Of a stretch of DNA of 64,000 nt, positions 36,148-43,870 are shown piece by piece. The translations under genes and the position numbers were made by a program. This stretch comes from DAINPP01 sp963667315. Lineage in GTDB: Bacteria > Thermotogota > Thermotogae > MWEM01. The notes below the pieces were generated by a model that saw only the letters and a list, made by a program, of their open reading frames with translations, searched no databases and was not told the origin of the DNA. The stretch covers positions 124,001 through 188,000 of the forward strand of contig OY763325.1 of NCBI GenBank assembly GCA_963667315.1, given 5' to 3'. Within the stretch, counting starts at the first letter, position 1; every line of letters starts with the position of its first letter.

Positions 36148-36412
36148 AATGATTGCGAAGGCTCTTTTACGCAATGGTTTTATTGAGCATCCAAGTCATC
36201 ACAAACAGTATACCTATTACACTCTTGCCGGGAAAAAGACAAAAATAAATACATACATTAGCCATGGGAATAAAGACTATGGCGATTATCTACTGAAAGA
36301 AGTTGCCAGACAGATAAAACTTACAAAGAAAGACCTTCTCAGATTTATTGATGGTGATATGACCCGGGAGGAATATGAGGGTATTCTTCGGATTAAAGGG
36401 ATTATTGAATAA
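36128..36412 (+). CDS. HicA-like toxin
   Basis: The 94-residue protein resembles the YcfA/HicA dsRBD-like mRNA interferases in its larger subgroup: HSKMIAKALLRNGFIEHPSHHKQYTYYTLAGKKTKINTYISHG, then ARQIKLTKKDLLRFIDGDMTREEYEGIL. The SHHKQY segment would carry the catalytic His. The TTG at 36128 is preferred because GGTG is 7 nt upstream and family members begin a few residues before the first helix; ATG 36149 is an alternative. It overlaps the HicB-like gene by 20 nt with the first start, and leaves 1 nt with the second. It ends 40 bp before a terminator shared with the crRNA-like RNA gene. Confidence 0.6.
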   Translation: MTARHSKMIAKALLRNGFIEHPSHHKQYTYYTLAGKKTKINTYISHGNKDYGDYLLKEVARQIKLTKKDLLRFIDGDMTREEYEGILRIKGIIE

Positions 36413-36452
36413 ATTTAATTAGGAAATGTTTTCATTGTGAATAGTAATAGAC

Positions 36453-36480
36453 AAAAGGACGGAAGGAATTCCGTCCTTTT
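36453..36480. terminator. Terminator shared by the HicA-like gene and the crRNA-like RNA
   Basis: AAAAGGACGGAA and TTCCGTCCTTTT form a perfect 12-bp stem around GGAA. The A-rich left arm and T-rich right arm make it usable from both sides. On the minus strand it lies three bases beyond the second repeat copy of the CreR-like element. Confidence 0.8.
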
Positions 36481-36483
36481 GCT

Positions 36484-36569
36484 TTCCTCATTGGAAGATA
36501 ATCAATTTCTTGTTGAGCCATAAGCCCCTCTTATTAAATAATTTAAACTCCTATTGGAAAATAAACGAT
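36484..36569 (-). ncRNA. CreR-like cas-regulating crRNA mimic (degenerate repeat - spacer - repeat)
   Basis: Read on the minus strand, 36569-36541 is a 29-nt degenerate copy of the CRISPR repeat. It has TTCCAAT exact, the 3' part AGGAGTTTAAAT against AGGAATTTGAAT in the array, and one deletion. The TTCC/GGAG stem is still pairable with a wobble. Next comes a 34-nt spacer-like segment (36540-36507). Then 36505-36484 matches 22 consecutive bases of the true repeat (its TTGATTATCTTCC through GAGGAA part) and loses the last eight or so. A promoter TTGATA-17-TATTAT points into it, and a terminator follows at once. The first 13 nt of the spacer-like segment, TATTTAATAAGAG, recur at 36640-36652 next to the cas promoter. 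This is the arrangement of CreR/CreA-type RNAs, which guide Cascade to repress rather than cut. No homologue was searched; function is inferred. Confidence 0.8.
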
Positions 36570-36571
36570 TA

Positions 36572-36600
36572 ATAATATCATCCGTAAATAAGTATATCAA
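36572..36600 (-). promoter_or_regulatory. Promoter of the crRNA-like RNA
   Basis: On the minus strand TTGATA (36600-36595) and TATTAT (36577-36572) are separated by 17 bp. The predicted start near 36565 falls in the first bases of the degenerate repeat, leaving its last 8 nt to serve as the 5' handle. Confidence 0.65.
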
Positions 36601-36636
36601 GGGGAAGAATGTAAATTCTCTATATGGTAATAAGAA

Positions 36637-36652
36637 CCATATTTAATAAGAG
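36637..36652 (+). promoter_or_regulatory. Predicted Cascade binding site: CCA plus 13-nt seed match
   Basis: CCA at 36637-36639 precedes TATTTAATAAGAG, identical to the first 13 nt of the crRNA-like spacer. After that the match falls to chance level (8 of 22). A 34-nt protospacer would end at 36673, two bases before the -35 box of the cas promoter, so a bound complex should block RNA polymerase. Confidence 0.7.
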
Positions 36653-36675
36653 ATGTATATAATATATATTAAAAT

Positions 36676-36704
36676 TTGACAGATAACACAAATAAGATTA
36701 TACT
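36676..36704 (+). promoter_or_regulatory. Promoter of the cas operon
   Basis: A consensus TTGACA and TATACT are separated by 17 bp, with predicted start about 45 nt upstream of cas6. Confidence 0.75.
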
Positions 36705-36756
36705 GTAAATAATAGGATTATAATATACTGTTTTAAATAAATAAAAGGAGGGATAT

Positions 36757-37485
36757 ATGAGAATAAAGATAATGTTGGGTAGCGATGATTCTGAAAAACA
36801 ATTATTGTTAAATAAAAATATTAAACCAGTTGGCATTTCTTTTTTGAAAACGATTTATAGCAAGAGTCCTGTATTTAATAATTTGTATAACTCCGATAAA
36901 AAAAGAATGCCTTTTTGTTCGGCACTCTATCTTGGGAAAAATATGAAGATAGCGGAAGACTATATTATAACTGATTCACCAATAACTTTCTTTTTTTCAA
37001 CGGGAAGATTTGATATCTATTCATATTTTATCAATGGATGTATGGATTTTATGAATGAAGGAAAGATGATTTTACTGAAAAATAATCAGCGACTGAAAAT
37101 CACCAAGATAGAACCATTACCTTCCAAAACTATTGGAAAAAAGATTACAATAAAAACTATGAGTCCGTTTGTTCTTCAAAATCCCAAAGTTGACAGAAAA
37201 GATTTCAAAAACTTTTATGTAACTGCTGAACATGACAGCTTTGAGAGTGTTTTAAATGAAGTAACCGAAAAACGTATGGCATATCTTGGAATAAAAGGGT
37301 TTAGCCCAATCAAAATCAAAACAAATAAATCAAAAATAGATCAAATTCCTCATTACAAGGGATATGTCCGGGCTACAAGAGGTGAGTTTGAACTTGTATC
37401 ATCCATTAAGACACTTCAGTTTTTATATGATTATGGAATAGGAACGAGAACAGGTCAGTTGTTCGGCATGTTCAGAATACTGTAA
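36757..37485 (+). CDS. cas6: CRISPR-associated endoribonuclease Cas6
   Basis: The 242-residue protein has the two-ferredoxin-fold RAMP pattern and the C-terminal glycine-rich loop GIGTRTGQLFGMFRIL that marks Cas6. Cas6 cuts the precursor transcript within each repeat, leaving an 8-nt 5' handle on mature crRNA; here the handle would be ATTTGAAT. An AAAGGAGGG site lies directly before the ATG. It is the first gene of an eight-gene cas operon and the gene closest to the regulatory element. Catalytic residues are not confidently assigned; a His such as H212-like in PHYKGYVRA is a candidate. It should also process the crRNA-like RNA encoded upstream. Confidence 0.93.
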   Translation: MRIKIMLGSDDSEKQLLLNKNIKPVGISFLKTIYSKSPVFNNLYNSDKKRMPFCSALYLGKNMKIAEDYIITDSPITFFFSTGRFDIYSYFINGCMDFMNEGKMILLKNNQRLKITKIEPLPSKTIGKKITIKTMSPFVLQNPKVDRKDFKNFYVTAEHDSFESVLNEVTEKRMAYLGIKGFSPIKIKTNKSKIDQIPHYKGYVRATRGEFELVSSIKTLQFLYDYGIGTRTGQLFGMFRIL

Positions 37486-37497
37486 AGGAGGTGGAAG

Positions 37498-38841
37498 ATG
37501 AAAGAATTTATAACACTTTATCCCAATGATGAGATTTACAATATTTCTGTTGATGGGTTTATAAGATGTCTTGTGGAAATGTATGGCTATGAAGAAATAT
37601 TCCAATGGCTGGATGATGATGGAACTTTAAATATTCCAATTGACTTTATAGACAGAATATTTGAAGTGGAAAAAAATAAATCAGCAGAAGAAATTGAGAA
37701 AGTTGAGATTTGGGAACTAACAAAAGCATATACAGAATTGACAAGAGAGATGTTGAGAGATCCAAAACCCAATCCAGAAGATATATTGAGATCTTTATTC
37801 GCATCAAACAAAACAAAATATCCAAATGTTTTTGCCTCAAAAGAACAACGTGATGGTAAGCGAATTATCTATTATTTTCAGAAATACTTTGATATGTGGG
37901 GAGAACAAAAACCAGTAAAGGGGTTAAATTGTGCTTTTTGTGGTGAAAAATTCATACCATCAGATATTATTTCGAAAAATTCAATCAGTACTTCAAATGC
38001 TCCAGATGTGGGATCTTTACATGGAAGCTTTCCAAATACCTTTTGGAATGGTGATCCTCAGACTTATTTATGTCCAAAATGTGAAAGTTTGTTTTTGTTT
38101 CAGCATTTGTCTTCCTTTGAAAAGAACAAATTTTTTATCAACACCAATTCATTCAAGTTGAATTTTATCTTGAATCTGACTTTGAAAGAATACTCAAAGT
38201 TGGATATCTCTTCCGCACTCGAAAAGGCTTTGATCAATATGAAGACAATCGGTATCTGGTCCTTATCCAACATAGAAATCATTCAGAGGGATTATAAAAG
38301 AGGTTTTATCAGAAAAACATTTTCAAAAAGATTGGCGGAAGCCATTATTAAACCTTTCGTGTTAAACAGTTTGAAGAGGCTTTCAAAACATAAAAGTGTT
38401 GGGATGTATTCGCTGGAATCTCCAATTGACATCGTCGTTGAAGGGAATTACGAAGGATTATTGTATAACGCATATAAATGTATCAGAGCGGATGAAAACT
38501 TTGGGAGAAATTTGGTTTTAAGTTATTCAGCCCTTTATTCAGAGCTCTCAGGAGGTGGAAATACAATGAGTACAGATTTAAAGACAATTAGACATGAAAC
38601 ACAGCGACTTTCTCCTTCATTACAGGACAGTATATTTAAGATGAGATTCAAACTCATAGAGCAGATAAGAGTTGGGAATAAAGATGCTGTGTTTGGCATT
38701 ATTACAAGAATATTTGTCAGTTACAGTGAGAGATTACCATTTTTTATCATTGACATATTTGAAGATGACGTCAATTTCAAATCGTACATGTACACCCTCA
38801 TTGGCAGTGTAAGAGAAAAGGGAGGAAAAGAATATGAGTAA
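37498..38841 (+). CDS. cas8b: Type I-B Cascade large subunit Cas8b (Cst1-like, CXXC-CXXC)
   Basis: The 447-residue protein carries two zinc-type pairs, LNCAFCGEKF (about residue 142) and YLCPKCESLF (about 189), which identify the CXXC-CXXC Cst1/Cas8 group of subtype I-B (Tneap). In the Cascade complex the large subunit reads the PAM and positions the target. It lies between cas6 (12 bp after its stop) and cas7 (8-nt overlap). The last 91 codons begin with an internal ATG behind a strong ribosome-binding site and probably make Cas11 separately. Overall sequence is poorly conserved, as is normal for Cas8, so assignment rests on motifs and gene order. Confidence 0.9.
   Translation: MKEFITLYPNDEIYNISVDGFIRCLVEMYGYEEIFQWLDDDGTLNIPIDFIDRIFEVEKNKSAEEIEKVEIWELTKAYTELTREMLRDPKPNPEDILRSLFASNKTKYPNVFASKEQRDGKRIIYYFQKYFDMWGEQKPVKGLNCAFCGEKFIPSDIISKNSISTSNAPDVGSLHGSFPNTFWNGDPQTYLCPKCESLFLFQHLSSFEKNKFFINTNSFKLNFILNLTLKEYSKLDISSALEKALINMKTIGIWSLSNIEIIQRDYKRGFIRKTFSKRLAEAIIKPFVLNSLKRLSKHKSVGMYSLESPIDIVVEGNYEGLLYNAYKCIRADENFGRNLVLSYSALYSELSGGGNTMSTDLKTIRHETQRLSPSLQDSIFKMRFKLIEQIRVGNKDAVFGIITRIFVSYSERLPFFIIDIFEDDVNFKSYMYTLIGSVREKGGKEYE
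38566..38841 (+). CDS. cas11b: Predicted Cas11b small subunit made from an internal start in cas8b
   Basis: Inside cas8b, in the same frame, GGAGGTGG (38551-38558) is followed after 7 nt by ATG (38566). The product would be 91 residues, beginning MSTDLKTIRHETQRLSPSLQ, largely helical and of the size expected for the Cascade small subunit. Independent translation of Cas11 from the 3' part of cas8 is established for several I-B, I-C and I-D systems. No separate small-subunit gene exists in this operon. The site is as strong as any in the operon, and it interrupts a coding region where such a run (Gly-Gly-Gly-Asn) is otherwise unexplained. Confidence 0.75.
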   Translation: MSTDLKTIRHETQRLSPSLQDSIFKMRFKLIEQIRVGNKDAVFGIITRIFVSYSERLPFFIIDIFEDDVNFKSYMYTLIGSVREKGGKEYE

Positions 38842-39904
38842 ATCATTGACAATAGCTGTTGTATACGATGCGGCAGCCCTTAACAGAGATGAAAAGATTG
38901 GGAATAACGTTTTATCCATAAAGAAGATCACGAGAGGCAACAAGATATACAGTGCTATATCCAGAGTGTCGCAGACACATCACATTTTTAACACGTTGAA
39001 CAGCCTCAACCCGAATACCTGGAAGGAAACAAAAGTCTCTCCGAGCGGTAAGGGGGACAAAAAAGTTATTCAATTTGACTTGAAAACAGAAAATATCATC
39101 ACTTCAGCCGAACTTGATTTCTTTGGCTATATGGGGACGGAGAGTATGAATATGCGAAAAAGCCCTGTTGGAATGACAAAAGCACTTTCTCTGTTGCCTT
39201 GGGAAGGGGATTTGTTGTTCTATGCCAATCATGGACTGATAAAAAGGGCGAAAAACGATGATCCTTCCATACAGCCAAATCCCTATTCAAAGGAAGAACA
39301 CAGCTCACTTTACAACGGGAATGTCACCGTTAATGGCAACGTACTGGGGAAAGATTACTGGCTGATGGAAGAGGCAAAAGTGGAAGAAAAAGAAGATTCA
39401 TTAATCGTTGTTTCAAAAAAGGTTAAATATGAATTCGTTGGATTAAAAAAAATTGCTGAGGATGAATATGAAAATGACAAGGGAATCATTAAAATAGAAA
39501 AGGTAAAGAACAACGATAAGGCTTTGAAGATTAATTTTGCCTTGAAAAAAGAGGAAAGAGAAAAGCGTTTGAGAGATTTTCTCAAAGTAATCAGAAATGG
39601 GATTGTTTTTCAGTCAAGTGGAGAAGCTCCCGGACTGAATCCGGTATTTCTGATAGCGGCAATTGTTGACGTCCCCATGCCAGTGTTCAATGGTTATGTT
39701 GAATTGAATCAGGAAGAATTGAAGAAAGGATCATTCAAGATCAAGGCTTCAAATATAAATAACGCGTTGACTAATCAGTATATTCAGAAGTGTTTTGCAT
39801 TTGATGGAATTGACCTGCTTGATGGTGAAATTGATGTTGCTCAGGATAAAAAAGTGGAAGATTGGGAAGCATTTGTCAATGAATTCTTGAATGAAGCAGA
39901 GTGA
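38834..39904 (+). CDS. cas7: Cascade backbone subunit Cas7 (Cst2/DevR family)
   Basis: The 356-residue protein begins SLTIAVVYDAAALNRDEKIGNNV and contains AISRVSQTHHIFNTL, DLKTENIITSAELDFFGYMGTE, the Cst2/DevR-type Cas7 pattern. Cas7 forms the helical filament along the crRNA and kinks its spacer every sixth base. Its ATG overlaps the cas8b stop by 8 nt and is preceded by GGAGG. The C-terminal part PVFLIAAIVDVPMPVFNGYVEL is consistent with the RRM-like core. No truncation is visible. Confidence 0.92.
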   Translation: MSKSLTIAVVYDAAALNRDEKIGNNVLSIKKITRGNKIYSAISRVSQTHHIFNTLNSLNPNTWKETKVSPSGKGDKKVIQFDLKTENIITSAELDFFGYMGTESMNMRKSPVGMTKALSLLPWEGDLLFYANHGLIKRAKNDDPSIQPNPYSKEEHSSLYNGNVTVNGNVLGKDYWLMEEAKVEEKEDSLIVVSKKVKYEFVGLKKIAEDEYENDKGIIKIEKVKNNDKALKINFALKKEEREKRLRDFLKVIRNGIVFQSSGEAPGLNPVFLIAAIVDVPMPVFNGYVELNQEELKKGSFKIKASNINNALTNQYIQKCFAFDGIDLLDGEIDVAQDKKVEDWEAFVNEFLNEAE

Positions 39905-39908
39905 AAGT

Positions 39909-40754
39909 ATGAATGCCTTGAGAATTGAGCTTGAACTGTCGCAGGCTCATTTTAGAAAACCCTGGTCATTTTCGATTCGGCACACGTATCCAGTTCCACC
40001 ATTTTCAACCGTTATCGGTTTTTTATGCAATGTACTTGGGGATAAGGGTTTGCTGTTTCAAAATGATTTTGGTCTGGCAGTTTTTTCAAGATTTGAGTCA
40101 TTGGATTGTGAGTACACCTGGTTACGCAATTTGAGTCCGAAGGCTCATAAAGCTAAATATCATTCCTTCTCCAATCGGCAATTGAGAGATAATAACATAG
40201 AACATCCGGGAGGACAATCTCCGGTCAAGATTTTTGTTTTGAGCGATGTGAAGCTTTTTCTGTACCTTAATTGCGAGAATGAGAATCTCTACAGTTTGAT
40301 TCAAGAGGGATTTAGAAGACCGGAACAATGGTTTTCGCATCTCCATCTTGGAAGGAGTGAAGACTGGGTTGTTGTGAAGTCGACTGATGTTGTGAAACTT
40401 GAGAAAAAATCTTATTCTGGAAAAACAGAGTATATGACTTGGATTCCATCACCTGAGGAGTATCTTAATGCGGAGAAAACTGATGGATATGAGCGAACGT
40501 TTCATACTTTGAAAGGAAGAACCATGTTGATCCCGGCAAAATATGAGATAGTATCTGTTAATAACACCCGGTTGAGAAATTTTGAATGGAAAAAAGTGAA
40601 AGTACTGGAATCTCAGAATTATCCGATAACCCTCACTTCAGAAAGTTTTGAATATCTTATTGATTCCATATGGGAATCGGACAAAGTAACGGAGCTTCCG
40701 GTGATATTCACAAGAATAGACAAGTTTGAAGAAGGTGATGAACTTGGCTCATAA
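39909..40754 (+). CDS. cas5: Cascade subunit Cas5 (Cas5b/Cas5t)
   Basis: The 281-residue protein begins ALRIELELSQAHFRKPWSFSIRHTYPVPPFSTVIGFLCNVLGD, the Cas5 N-terminal signature. Cas5 caps the 5' handle of the crRNA and contacts Cas8. The in-frame ATG at 39891 lies inside cas7; the ATG at 39909, four bases after the cas7 stop, matches the usual Cas5 beginning and is preferred. The gene overlaps cas3 by about 17 nt. It has no Cas6-like catalytic site, in line with a separate cas6. Confidence 0.92.
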   Translation: MNALRIELELSQAHFRKPWSFSIRHTYPVPPFSTVIGFLCNVLGDKGLLFQNDFGLAVFSRFESLDCEYTWLRNLSPKAHKAKYHSFSNRQLRDNNIEHPGGQSPVKIFVLSDVKLFLYLNCENENLYSLIQEGFRRPEQWFSHLHLGRSEDWVVVKSTDVVKLEKKSYSGKTEYMTWIPSPEEYLNAEKTDGYERTFHTLKGRTMLIPAKYEIVSVNNTRLRNFEWKKVKVLESQNYPITLTSESFEYLIDSIWESDKVTELPVIFTRIDKFEEGDELGS

Positions 40755-43344
40755 AAATAAAACACATTTTGGGATTATTGCTAAAAGTAAAAAAGATGAG
40801 AAGGATGAAATCATTACTTTAAACAAGCATACAATAAATGTTTTTGAACAGATGGATGAGATTGTGACAATAAATGAAATTACAGGATTGAGAAGACTCC
40901 TGATGCTTTTAACTGCCTTATTGCATGATCTGGGAAAAGTTTTACCGGATTTTCAGAAGACGATGTTCAAAAAACTGGATTTGCCGTATGACAATCAATT
41001 CAAAGAAGCAGTTTATGATTTTAAGATGCCTCATAATTATTTCTCGCTCTTTTTTATTAACAAGTCAAAACTTCTGGGATTTATTAAGGAGAGAAATAAA
41101 GAATCAGAAAGTATTTTCAGTTCTGAAGATTTGTTAAAGATGGTCTTAAACGCCGTTGCCTTCCATCATTGGCGTGAAAGCTCGATTGGTATGTTGTTGA
41201 GCAGTATTGATGAAATTAAATGGTTGAGTGAAGATGATTTTGTGAAAATGGAAGCGAATTTAAAACTGGAAATGGCAGATATCACCCTTGACGATGTAAA
41301 ACTGACAGATTTTATTCAATTTGACAAAGGGCTGTATAAATATTTGGATAATGGTGGAACGATTATAGAAACGGGTATGATCACACCACCCTATTTCCTG
41401 GCATTTTTACCTGAAAGGATTATGCAGGCGACAGAAATCACCAATGAGAGCACTTTTCTTCTCGGCAATCTGATGCGTGCAGATCATTTTGCATCTGCGG
41501 TTGAAGGGGTTGAAACAGATGAGAAAGTTGAAACGGAAAGTCTTTCAGAAGAGTTCATATATAAAAAACTTGAAGAATATTCAAAAGAAAAAGACTGGAC
41601 ACCACCATTTGAGAATTCCTGGCAATACAATGAATTGAAGAAATCAGGCAATGAAAGAAAAAACGTCATTTTACTCGCACCAACAGGAGCTGGAAAGACA
41701 GAGTTTGCCTATATGTTTGCTCAGGGGAAAAAAATGGTTTTTTCACTTCCGTTGAAAGCAGCCGTTAACAGTGTTTATGATAGAAGTAAAGGCTTGTTTG
41801 GTGAAGAAAACTGTACGGTTCTTCATTCAGATGCACAACTTATGCTGTATCAAAAATTCTCAAAAAAACAGGAAACTATCAACGAAGATACGATGGGAAT
41901 GATAAGAACGATCACCAACGTATCCAAACAGTTGGGCTATCCGGTTCAAATCTGTACAGGAGATCAGATTTTTCCGGTCGCTTTGAAATACCCCGGGTAT
42001 GAAAGAATTTTCTGTGTGTTATCCTCTTCCTGTTTGATCATCGACGAAATACAGGCTTATGATCCCAGGGCGATTGCCATTATCGTTACGCTTATCCGTG
42101 AAGCCATTATTATGGGTGGGAATGTGTTGCTGATGACGGCTACTCTTCCGGAGTTTCTGAAAGATGATTTGAAGAAGGCCTTTGGTTTGACAAATCTTGA
42201 GAAGATGCTGGAGGATAAGAGAAACAAAAAAGAAGAAGGTGAGACATTTGAAACAGATACTGACTTTAAAGATGTTTTAATCAATAAATACGAAGATAAA
42301 GCCTTTGGCGAGATTGAAAAACATCATATCGTTTTTGAGAATAAAATGATAGAAGATGATATTGAGGAGATTTGCTCTCTCATGCTGGCTGGAAAACGGG
42401 TTATTGTTCTTCGGAACAAGGTTAGGAATGCACAGGAGACTTACAGAAAAATTCTGAATTTTCTGAATGAATCTGATAGTAAAAAAGTGTCATTATTACA
42501 CTCAAAATTTACTCAGAATGATAGAAAAGAGAAAGAAAAAGCTGTAATGAAGGAATTTGAAAATTCAAAAGATGCCGAACCGAAAGGTAGAATTCTCGTC
42601 TCCACTCAGATTGTGGAAGCCTCACTCAACATAGATGCAGATTATCTCTTTACAGACATAGCACCAGCTGATGCGCTGATACAGAGGATGGGAAGGGTTT
42701 ATAGGAGGTTCAGAAGTGGTAAAAATGTACCGGAAGAACCGAATATCATCGTTTATTGTGGGAAAAAAGGTAAAAAAGAACACACAAAATTACTCTACGG
42801 TGGTGTGTATTTGGAAGATATCATCAAGGCAACTATAAAGGCTTTTGAGAGTAAGTTGAAAGAAAATGGACATGTACTGAATGAAAAGATGAAGGCGGAA
42901 ATCGTTAAAGTTGTCTATTTTAAAGAGAATCTGAAAAAGTCCTATTATCCCAAATATAAACAGACGCTTGAATTGCTTGAACACGGTTATACGGCAGATT
43001 CTAAACAGGAAGCTCAGAAATTGTTCAGGGATATTTTTCAAATCCCCATTATTCCAATGGCAGATTTTGAAACGGTTGAGAATGAGTTGGCAAGTGGTGT
43101 AATCAATGATTATATGAATTTCAGAGAAAAAATTGCAGGGAAATATATCGTAAATGTATCTCCTTATTCGGTGAATTTTGAGAAATTGAAACGAAGCGCC
43201 AGTGAAAAATATCAATTTGAGTTTTATTATTCACCGGAATATGTGTATGACAACACGGTTGGATTGGAACGAAAAGTTTCAAAAAATGAAAATGCTGAAG
43301 ATGATAAAAAAGAGGATAGTGATTTAGCTGATTCCTTTATCTGA
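40738..43344 (+). CDS. cas3: CRISPR-associated nuclease-helicase Cas3 (HD + DExH)
   Basis: The 868-residue protein has an N-terminal HD nuclease (LLTALLHDLGKVLPDFQ; later AVAFHHWRES) and an SF2 helicase. Motif I is LLAPTGAGKTEF, motif II is LIIDEIQAYDP, and motif III is MTATLP. Motif VI lies in STQIVEASLNIDADYLFTDIAPADALIQRMGRVYRR. Cas3 is recruited by target-bound Cascade and degrades DNA. The start is ATG 40738, overlapping cas5; a TTG at 40744 is better spaced from AAGGTG and is an alternative. All key motifs are intact, so the system should be able to interfere. The last 30 residues are highly charged and probably disordered. Confidence 0.95.
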   Translation: MNLAHKNKTHFGIIAKSKKDEKDEIITLNKHTINVFEQMDEIVTINEITGLRRLLMLLTALLHDLGKVLPDFQKTMFKKLDLPYDNQFKEAVYDFKMPHNYFSLFFINKSKLLGFIKERNKESESIFSSEDLLKMVLNAVAFHHWRESSIGMLLSSIDEIKWLSEDDFVKMEANLKLEMADITLDDVKLTDFIQFDKGLYKYLDNGGTIIETGMITPPYFLAFLPERIMQATEITNESTFLLGNLMRADHFASAVEGVETDEKVETESLSEEFIYKKLEEYSKEKDWTPPFENSWQYNELKKSGNERKNVILLAPTGAGKTEFAYMFAQGKKMVFSLPLKAAVNSVYDRSKGLFGEENCTVLHSDAQLMLYQKFSKKQETINEDTMGMIRTITNVSKQLGYPVQICTGDQIFPVALKYPGYERIFCVLSSSCLIIDEIQAYDPRAIAIIVTLIREAIIMGGNVLLMTATLPEFLKDDLKKAFGLTNLEKMLEDKRNKKEEGETFETDTDFKDVLINKYEDKAFGEIEKHHIVFENKMIEDDIEEICSLMLAGKRVIVLRNKVRNAQETYRKILNFLNESDSKKVSLLHSKFTQNDRKEKEKAVMKEFENSKDAEPKGRILVSTQIVEASLNIDADYLFTDIAPADALIQRMGRVYRRFRSGKNVPEEPNIIVYCGKKGKKEHTKLLYGGVYLEDIIKATIKAFESKLKENGHVLNEKMKAEIVKVVYFKENLKKSYYPKYKQTLELLEHGYTADSKQEAQKLFRDIFQIPIIPMADFETVENELASGVINDYMNFREKIAGKYIVNVSPYSVNFEKLKRSASEKYQFEFYYSPEYVYDNTVGLERKVSKNENAEDDKKEDSDLADSFI

Positions 43345-43357
43345 AGGTGTGGTGGCG

Positions 43358-43861
43358 ATGGAAAATAACAGAATCGGGGGAACGTTGATTGCATACTATT
43401 ATATCTGTAAGCGAAAGATGTATTTGTATGCGAATAATATCCGATTTGAAAATTACAACGACCAGGTGAAAATTGGCAAAAACACACATGAGAGTCATTT
43501 TAATTATAAGACTTACAAAGAAGTTGATTTTAACGGCTCAAAATTTGATTTTTTACAGGTGAAGGATGAAGTTGTTATCAACGAAGTGAAGAATAGTAAG
43601 GCACTTGAAGATGCCAGTATATGGCAGCTGAAATTCTACATTTATCAGTTGAGGCAGAACGGGATTAAATGTTCAACTGGAAAACTTCATTATCCGAAAA
43701 TGATGAGGCGATTGACGATTAACTTCACAGATTCGGATGAAGAGGTTATAGTGAACACCGAAAAAAAGATTCTAAAAATCATAAATTCTGATACGATTCC
43801 TCCACTTGAGAAGAAGCACTATTGTAAACGCTGTTCGTATTATGAATTTTGTTTTGTGTGA
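43358..43861 (+). CDS. cas4: CRISPR-associated exonuclease Cas4
   Basis: The 167-residue protein has an early cysteine in YYYICKRKMYLYAN, RecB-type motifs (NYKTYKEVDFNGSKFDFL; VINEVKNSKALEDASIWQLKFYIYQL) and the C-terminal three-cysteine cluster KRCSYYEFCFV that binds an Fe-S cluster. Cas4 works with Cas1-Cas2 to trim and orient prespacers by PAM. The ATG at 43358 has AAGGTG eight bases upstream; an in-frame GTG at 43349 overlaps that site. It lies between cas3 and cas1, the usual I-B position. Confidence 0.95.
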   Translation: MENNRIGGTLIAYYYICKRKMYLYANNIRFENYNDQVKIGKNTHESHFNYKTYKEVDFNGSKFDFLQVKDEVVINEVKNSKALEDASIWQLKFYIYQLRQNGIKCSTGKLHYPKMMRRLTINFTDSDEEVIVNTEKKILKIINSDTIPPLEKKHYCKRCSYYEFCFV

Positions 43862-43870
43862 GGTTTTTTT

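Noticed and set aside
35776..36412. The HicB/HicA-like pair as a CreTA toxin repressed by the crRNA mimic
   Set aside because: The 13-nt seed has no match near the promoter of this pair; its only match in the region is beside the cas promoter.
36484..36505. The isolated repeat copy as debris of an old second array
   Set aside because: A second, full-length degenerate copy at the right spacing, a promoter, a terminator and a seed match at the cas promoter are not expected of debris.
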